NCBI GenBank assembly: GCA_021531755.1
Contig: JADYUK010000010.1
Location: forward strand, 1 to 64,000
Length of the DNA stretch: 64,000 bases
DNA from: Hoylesella loescheii
GTDB taxonomy: Bacteria; Bacteroidota; Bacteroidia; Bacteroidales; Bacteroidaceae
Reading direction: 5' to 3'
In this document: positions 59,547 through 64,000 of the stretch, in pieces
How positions within the stretch are numbered: position 1 is the stretch's first letter
Layout of the letters: each line of letters begins with the position of its first letter
Made by a program: the position numbers and the translations under genes
The notes under the pieces: model-generated
The model's database searches: none
The model's input: only the letters and a program-made list of their open reading frames with translations
What the model was told of the DNA's origin: nothing

Positions 59547-61160
59547 TCAGAATCTCCTCTCGTCTATGACAGCACCGTCGGCATCCGTCACGCGCCAGTG
59601 GACGATGTTCCTTGCCTCAGACGATATCTCCACTCCGCATTTTGTCACCCTCCTTCCGTCGGCCTCATACGGTATGGCATATCCCCGGCTGTCAATCTGC
59701 CGGAGTGCGTTGTCCACCGTGTCGTCCACCTTCAGCTCCATGACGAATATATCAGTCTTTGTCCTTATGACGACGTCAGCCCTGCCGAGTATGCTCCTCA
59801 CCTCAGTGTCTACGATAGAGTTGAGCATGGAGAACGCCATGTACATCAGCAGCTTGTAGAATGCCTCCCTTCGCTCCTTGTCGTCCCACTCCTCCTTCGT
59901 GATGATGTCGTACGGTATCTTTCCGATGTAGGCCCTCAGAGCTGTTAGGGCTGTGGCGATGTCACCGCCGAATACTGCTGCCGCCATCTTCCTCGTCAGG
60001 CTGTTCCCGTCGGCTGTTGAGCGTCTCAGAATCAGCGGCATCAGTCCGCTTATCATACCCTCCCTCACCTCAAGGTTAGGGAAGTGCAGCACATAGGATT
60101 TCAGCAGAGGGTCATACTCGTCAATCGTCAGATACCCGCTCTGGTAGAGCAGAGGCATCGGTGTCTCGGCTTTCTCACACGCTATGTTAAACTCGTTCTC
60201 GCTGACAACCACACCGTCATACTCCAGAGCGTTATATTCCGGGTAGTGTCTCAGATGCTCTATCAGCGCGGTCATTGTGCCCGATTCAAACCAGTAGTAG
60301 CCTGTCGATTTGTTGTCCAGCGCCCTCAGCAGACTGAACGGCGCATAGACATCCTTGCCATGTGGTGAGAAGTGGTAGCCGTCATAGTTCTTCTTCAGCA
60401 GGGTGTATGCCTCGCTGGTGGTTATGCCCAGTCCCTCGGCATAGTCCTCAACGCATGGCCTCAGTGTCGTGTCGAGCTCCTCCTGTGTTATGCCGCAGAT
60501 GCCTGAGTAGTCGTCAATCATGGATATCTGGTTGAGGTTGTTAAGATCAGAGAATATGCTGAGCTGTGAGAACTTCGTCACTCCTGTTATGAACACGAAC
60601 CTCAGGTAAGCCCCCTCGTCCTTCAGGACCTGGTAGAACTCCCTCAGCATTGTCCTCATCTGCTCCAGCTCTTTGTCCTCATACATGAGGCGCATGATGG
60701 CGGCGTCATACTCGTCGAGAATCACCACGACCTTCTCTCCGGTCTTCTCGTAGGCCCGGTGAATCAGTCCGCGGAATCGTTTCCCCGGTGTCTCCTCAGC
60801 CATGTTCCGCCCGTATATCCTCTCGTAGTCGCTAATGTACAGCTCAAGGGCGCTCCTTGCCTCCGGTATGGTGCAGTTCTTCAGTCCGCTCATGATGAAG
60901 TGTAGGACGGGATATGTCTTCCAGTCCCTCTCCATGTCCATTATCTTCAGTCCCCCGAAGAGTTCCCTCTGTCCCTGGAAATACGCCTTGAACGTGTTGC
61001 AGAGCAGGGATTTCCCGAATCTCCTCGGTCTTGACAGGAAGACATACTTGTACCTGCTGACGAGGTCGAACACCATGTCGGTCTTGTCAACATATACCCT
61101 TCCTTGTTCCCTTATCTCCTGGAACTGGTCGGTGTCTACTGGATATAGGAATCTGCCCAT
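59547..61160 (-). CDS. AAA-ATPase-like/PD-(D/E)XK nuclease protein, copy 1
   Basis: A 537-residue protein of the same family as 24947-26527 but a different subgroup. N-terminal ATPase-like domain: RVYVDKTDMVFDLVSRYKYV, FLSRPRRFGKSLLCNTFKAYF (P-loop region) and VVVILDEYDAAIMRLMYE (Walker B). FVFITGVTKFSQLSIFS and KKNYDGYHFSPHGKDVYAPF follow. C-terminal nuclease-like domain: SILGRADVVIRTKTDIFVME then LKVDD (Asp...ELK), and QIDSRGYAIPY. Role of the family is unknown. The gene downstream of copy 2 by 41 bp; the two are nearly identical at both ends and differ in the middle (residues about 285-440). Confidence 0.88.
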   Translation of the reverse strand: MGRFLYPVDTDQFQEIREQGRVYVDKTDMVFDLVSRYKYVFLSRPRRFGKSLLCNTFKAYFQGQRELFGGLKIMDMERDWKTYPVLHFIMSGLKNCTIPEARSALELYISDYERIYGRNMAEETPGKRFRGLIHRAYEKTGEKVVVILDEYDAAIMRLMYEDKELEQMRTMLREFYQVLKDEGAYLRFVFITGVTKFSQLSIFSDLNNLNQISMIDDYSGICGITQEELDTTLRPCVEDYAEGLGITTSEAYTLLKKNYDGYHFSPHGKDVYAPFSLLRALDNKSTGYYWFESGTMTALIEHLRHYPEYNALEYDGVVVSENEFNIACEKAETPMPLLYQSGYLTIDEYDPLLKSYVLHFPNLEVREGMISGLMPLILRRSTADGNSLTRKMAAAVFGGDIATALTALRAYIGKIPYDIITKEEWDDKERREAFYKLLMYMAFSMLNSIVDTEVRSILGRADVVIRTKTDIFVMELKVDDTVDNALRQIDSRGYAIPYEADGRRVTKCGVEISSEARNIVHWRVTDADGAVIDERRF

Positions 61161-61201
61161 ATTGTTATTGTTATTCTTCTTGTGTCTTCAACCTTGTTAT
61201 C

Positions 61202-62815
61202 TTAGAATCTCCTCTCGTCTATGACAGCTCCGTCGGCGTCCGTCACGCGCCAGTGGACGATGTTCCTCGCCTCAGACGATATCTCCACCCCGCATTTTGT
61301 CACCCTCCTTCCGTCGGCCTCATACGGTATGGCATATCCCCGGCTGTCAATCTGCCGGAGTGCGTTGTCCACCGTGTCGTCGACCTTCAGCTCCATGACG
61401 AATATATCGGTCTTTGTCCTTATGACGACGTCTGCCCTGCCGATTATGCTCCTCACCTCAGTGTCAACCTTGCTGTTCAGCAGCGAGAAGATGATGTAGA
61501 GGAGCATCTTGTAGAACGCCTCGCGCTTCCTCTTTGCCATCCATTCCTTCCTCGTTATTATATCGTACGGCAGTGTCGCTATGTACGAGCGCATCTGCTG
61601 GAGCATGGCAGGCATGTCTCCTCTCATCATCGCACGCGCCATGGCTACTATAGTGGCGTTCCGTTCGAGGTCGTCAGTGTCCATGAGATAGTTCGTTATG
61701 CCGTAGACCATGCCCTGCCTGACCTCGTAGTTGGGGAAGTGCAGTATGTATGTGTCCATCTCCTTGTCGTATGAGTCGATGGTCAGATACCCGCTCTGGT
61801 ATAGCAGAGGGATGGGTGTCCTTGCCCTCTCACACGGCACATTGAAGTCTCCGAGGTCCAGCTCAGCCCCGTCAAAGTCGAGAGGGTTGAACTCCGGGTA
61901 GTGTCTCAGATGCTCTATCAGCGCGGTCATTGTGCCCGATTCAAACCAGTAGTGGTCTGTAGAGTGATAGTTGAGAGCTCTGAGCAGACTGAACGGCGCA
62001 TAGACATCCTTGCCGTGTGGCGAGAAGTGGTACCCGTCATAGTTCTTCTTCAGCAGGGTGTATGCCTCGCCGGTGGTTATGCCCAGTCCCTCGGCATAGT
62101 CCTCAACGCATGGCCTTAGTGTCGTGTCGAGCTCCTCCTGTGTTATGCCGCAGATGCCGGAGTAGTTGTCAATCATGGATATCTGGTTGAGGTTGTTAAG
62201 CTCAGAGAATATGCTGAGCTGTGAGAACTTTGTCACTCCTGTTATGAACACGAACCTAAGGTAAGCCCCCTCGTCCTTCAAGACCTGGTAGAACTCCCTC
62301 AGCATTGTCCTCATCTGCTCCAGCTCTTCGTCCTCATACATGAGGCGCATTATGGCGGCGTCATACTCGTCGAGAATCACCACGACCTTCTCTCCAGTCT
62401 TCTCGTAGGCCCGGTGTATCAGTCCGCGGAATCGTTTCCCCGGTGTCTCCTCGGCCATATTCCGCCCGTATATCCTCTCGTAGTCGCTAATGTACAGCTC
62501 GAGGGCGCTCCTTGCCTCCGGTATGGTGCAGTTCTTCAGACCGCTCATGATGAAGTGGAGGACGGGATATGTCTTCCAGTCCCTCTCCATGTCCATTATC
62601 TTCAGTCCCCCGAAGAGTTCCCTCTGTCCCTGGAAATACGCCTTGAACGTGTTGCAGAGCAGGGATTTCCCGAATCTCCTCGGTCTTGACAGGAAGACAT
62701 ACTTGTACCTGCTGACGAGGTCGAACACCATGTCTGTCTTGTCAACATATACCCTTCCTTGTTCCCTTATCTCCTGGAACTGGTCGGTGTCTACTGGATA
62801 TAGGAATCTGCCCAT
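61202..62815 (-). CDS. AAA-ATPase-like/PD-(D/E)XK nuclease protein, copy 2
   Basis: Start chosen at 62815 (MGRFLYPVDTDQFQEIREQG), which matches copy 1 and gives the same 537 residues; the frame is open to 62923. Residues 1-284 differ from copy 1 at only a handful of positions (for example EDEELEQM against EDKELEQM, SELNNLNQ against SDLNNLNQ), and the last 85 residues are the same. Residues about 285-440 are much more diverged (HSTDHYWFES...FNPLDFDGAELDLGDFNV). Same motifs and same unknown role as copy 1. Confidence 0.88.
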   Translation of the reverse strand: MGRFLYPVDTDQFQEIREQGRVYVDKTDMVFDLVSRYKYVFLSRPRRFGKSLLCNTFKAYFQGQRELFGGLKIMDMERDWKTYPVLHFIMSGLKNCTIPEARSALELYISDYERIYGRNMAEETPGKRFRGLIHRAYEKTGEKVVVILDEYDAAIMRLMYEDEELEQMRTMLREFYQVLKDEGAYLRFVFITGVTKFSQLSIFSELNNLNQISMIDNYSGICGITQEELDTTLRPCVEDYAEGLGITTGEAYTLLKKNYDGYHFSPHGKDVYAPFSLLRALNYHSTDHYWFESGTMTALIEHLRHYPEFNPLDFDGAELDLGDFNVPCERARTPIPLLYQSGYLTIDSYDKEMDTYILHFPNYEVRQGMVYGITNYLMDTDDLERNATIVAMARAMMRGDMPAMLQQMRSYIATLPYDIITRKEWMAKRKREAFYKMLLYIIFSLLNSKVDTEVRSIIGRADVVIRTKTDIFVMELKVDDTVDNALRQIDSRGYAIPYEADGRRVTKCGVEISSEARNIVHWRVTDADGAVIDERRF

Positions 62816-62976
62816 ACTGTCTTGATGCCTTTCTTGGTTTATGGTTATGATATGTCTCTGTAGCGTTGTGGGCTGCCTTCCAGTCCCTCCCGCCTCATGC
62901 CCGGCCCTTTTGAGGAGAGTCATCCTGATGTGCTGTGCCGTCGGCCGTCAAGGTTCCGGGCTTCAGTTTCATAGGC

Positions 62977-63043
62977 AGAGGGGTTCCGGGGGCCAGGGCA
63001 TGCTCAGTATTCTGCTCCTCGCTGTCCACTCCGGAACCCCTCT
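62977..63043. terminator. 13-bp inverted repeat between the aldehyde dehydrogenase and ATPase genes
   Basis: AGAGGGGTTCCGG (62977-62989) pairs perfectly with CCGGAACCCCTCT (63031-63043), loop 41. It follows the aldehyde dehydrogenase stop on the minus strand and may stop or protect its transcript. Confidence 0.5.
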
Positions 63044-63067
63044 CTCTCAGATTATCCTCAGATAGAG

Positions 63068-64000
63068 TTATCTTGTCTGCAGGTATGTCACATGTGTGCG
63101 GAGATACTCCTCGACGCCGTGCTTGCCGTCAGCTCCGCCTATGCCGCTCTTCTTCACTCCTGCATGGAAGCCCTGTATGGCCTCGAAGTGGAAGCGGTTG
63201 ATGTATGTCTCGCCGAACTCCAGCTCTCTGACACAGCGTGTCGCGATGTTTATGTCGTTGGTGAAGACAGACGATGCGAGGCCGTACTCACAGTCGTTGG
63301 CCCATGCCAGTACCTCGTCGATATTCTCCCACTCCACGATAGGGAGCACAGGGCCGAATGTCTCCTCGTGTATGATGTCCATGTCCTGGCGGCAGTTGTC
63401 GAGCAGGGTGGCAGCATAGAAGTATCCCTTCTCGCCTACGCGGTGTCCTCCGCAGAGCACCTTCGCGCCCTGCTCAATGGCTCTTGCCACTTTCTCCTCG
63501 ACACTCTCAAGGGCGCGTTTCTCTACGAGTGGGCCCATGTCAATGTCGTCGGCAGAGAATGGGTCGCCAACCTTCACGGCCTTGAACTTCTCGAGCAGGA
63601 GGGCTGTCAGCTTCTCCTTCACGTCCTTGTGTATGTAGAGACGCTCTGCGTTGTTGCATATCTGACCGTTGTTGCCGATACGGCTGTCGAGGATGGCCTG
63701 TGCCGCGAGCTCGAGGTCAGCGTCTGGGAAGACGATGACAGGTGCCTTTCCGCCAAGCTCGAGCGATACCTTTGTGATATTCGTTGCCGCTGCCTTCATG
63801 ATGCTCTCTCCTGCTCCTACCGAGCCTGTTACGGAGACGATGTCAATCTTAGGGCTTGAGGCGAGGGCGTTGCCTACCACCGAGCCCTTGCCAGTGACAA
63901 CATTGAACAGTCCGGCAGGGAGACCTGTCTCGTCGACCACCTCGGCGAATACGGTGCAGTTCTCCGGTGTCAGCTGGGCTGGCTTTATGACTATCGAGCA
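63068..64000 (-). CDS. Lactaldehyde/glycolaldehyde-type aldehyde dehydrogenase (5' end outside window)
   Basis: The reading frame runs into the right edge without a start, so it is partial; 310 C-terminal residues are visible. Catalytic Glu in SLELGGKAPVIVFPDADLE, catalytic Cys in IGNNGQICNNAERLYIH, FGPVLPIVEW and the end YINRFHFEAIQGFHAGVKKS, GIGGADGKHGVEEYL. The last part is like E. coli AldA, which oxidises L-lactaldehyde to L-lactate with NAD. With the nearby lut genes this would channel fucose- or rhamnose-derived lactaldehyde to pyruvate; that link is inference. Confidence 0.9.
   Translation of the reverse strand, partial: CSIVIKPAQLTPENCTVFAEVVDETGLPAGLFNVVTGKGSVVGNALASSPKIDIVSVTGSVGAGESIMKAAATNITKVSLELGGKAPVIVFPDADLELAAQAILDSRIGNNGQICNNAERLYIHKDVKEKLTALLLEKFKAVKVGDPFSADDIDMGPLVEKRALESVEEKVARAIEQGAKVLCGGHRVGEKGYFYAATLLDNCRQDMDIIHEETFGPVLPIVEWENIDEVLAWANDCEYGLASSVFTNDINIATRCVRELEFGETYINRFHFEAIQGFHAGVKKSGIGGADGKHGVEEYLRTHVTYLQTR

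Overview
The window looks like chromosomal DNA of a Bacteroidales bacterium, most likely a Prevotellaceae (Prevotella/Segatella-like) gut or oral species. Reasons seen in the sequence: Bacteroidota-type promoters (TTG, about 19-21 bp, TAnnTTTG), few strong Shine-Dalgarno sites, a HU-related/smalltalk pair, DUF4294, DUF3237, DUF4465 and DUF5074 proteins, a BspA-type leucine-rich-repeat gene and tet(Q). The assignment to family level is inference.

Layout. 0.2-1.9 kb: small plus-strand operon (M15 peptidase-like protein, HU-related DNA-binding protein, 31-residue smalltalk protein). 1.9-8.1 kb: minus-strand housekeeping and accessory genes (DUF4294, M28 peptidase lipoprotein, a fused C26 amidohydrolase-M19 dipeptidase, Lrp/AsnC regulator, DUF3237, YbjQ). 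8.3-22.7 kb: a defence island, all on the minus strand: XRE regulator, hsdM, Bro-N/Fic, YhcG-like nuclease (DUF1016), Bro-N protein, hsdS, two small genes, hsdR, then mcrB and mcrC. The hsdM-hsdS interval is studded with short fusions of gene starts to the hsdM tail, a record of repeated cassette insertion and deletion. 23-27.4 kb: DJ-1/VOC fusion, GyrI-like protein, an AAA-ATPase/PD-(D/E)XK protein, DinB-like protein. 27.4-32 kb: repeat-rich accessory segment with an IS30-like remnant, tet(Q) with its leader, an rteA gene cut off after about 60 codons, and a BspA-like gene cut at the same junction.

32-48.5 kb: core chromosome: polA, a polyprenyl synthase, deoC, dtd, uvrC, apt, mnmG and the fumarate reductase/succinate dehydrogenase operon (frdCAB). 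Two parS-like 16-mers flank apt, next to mnmG, and perfect DnaA-box 9-mers recur in intergenic repeats at 48.7-56.9 kb. 48.8-54.8 kb: a vitamin B12 uptake locus: cobalamin riboswitch, TonB-dependent receptor, BtuG-like DUF5074 lipoprotein and two secreted proteins, the second of DUF4465 type. 54.8-59.1 kb: repeat elements and L-lactate utilisation genes (lutC convergent with lutAB). 59.5-62.8 kb: two tandem near-identical AAA-ATPase/PD-(D/E)XK genes. 63.1-64 kb: the 3' part of a lactaldehyde-type aldehyde dehydrogenase, running off the right edge; with the lut genes it suggests a route lactaldehyde to lactate to pyruvate.

Nearly every intergenic gap carries its own short tandem repeat (23, 32, 37, 44, 66 bp units and others), and a dispersed element with ATTACTGTCCGGTAA ends occurs at several places. 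No tRNA, rRNA or CRISPR array was recognised.
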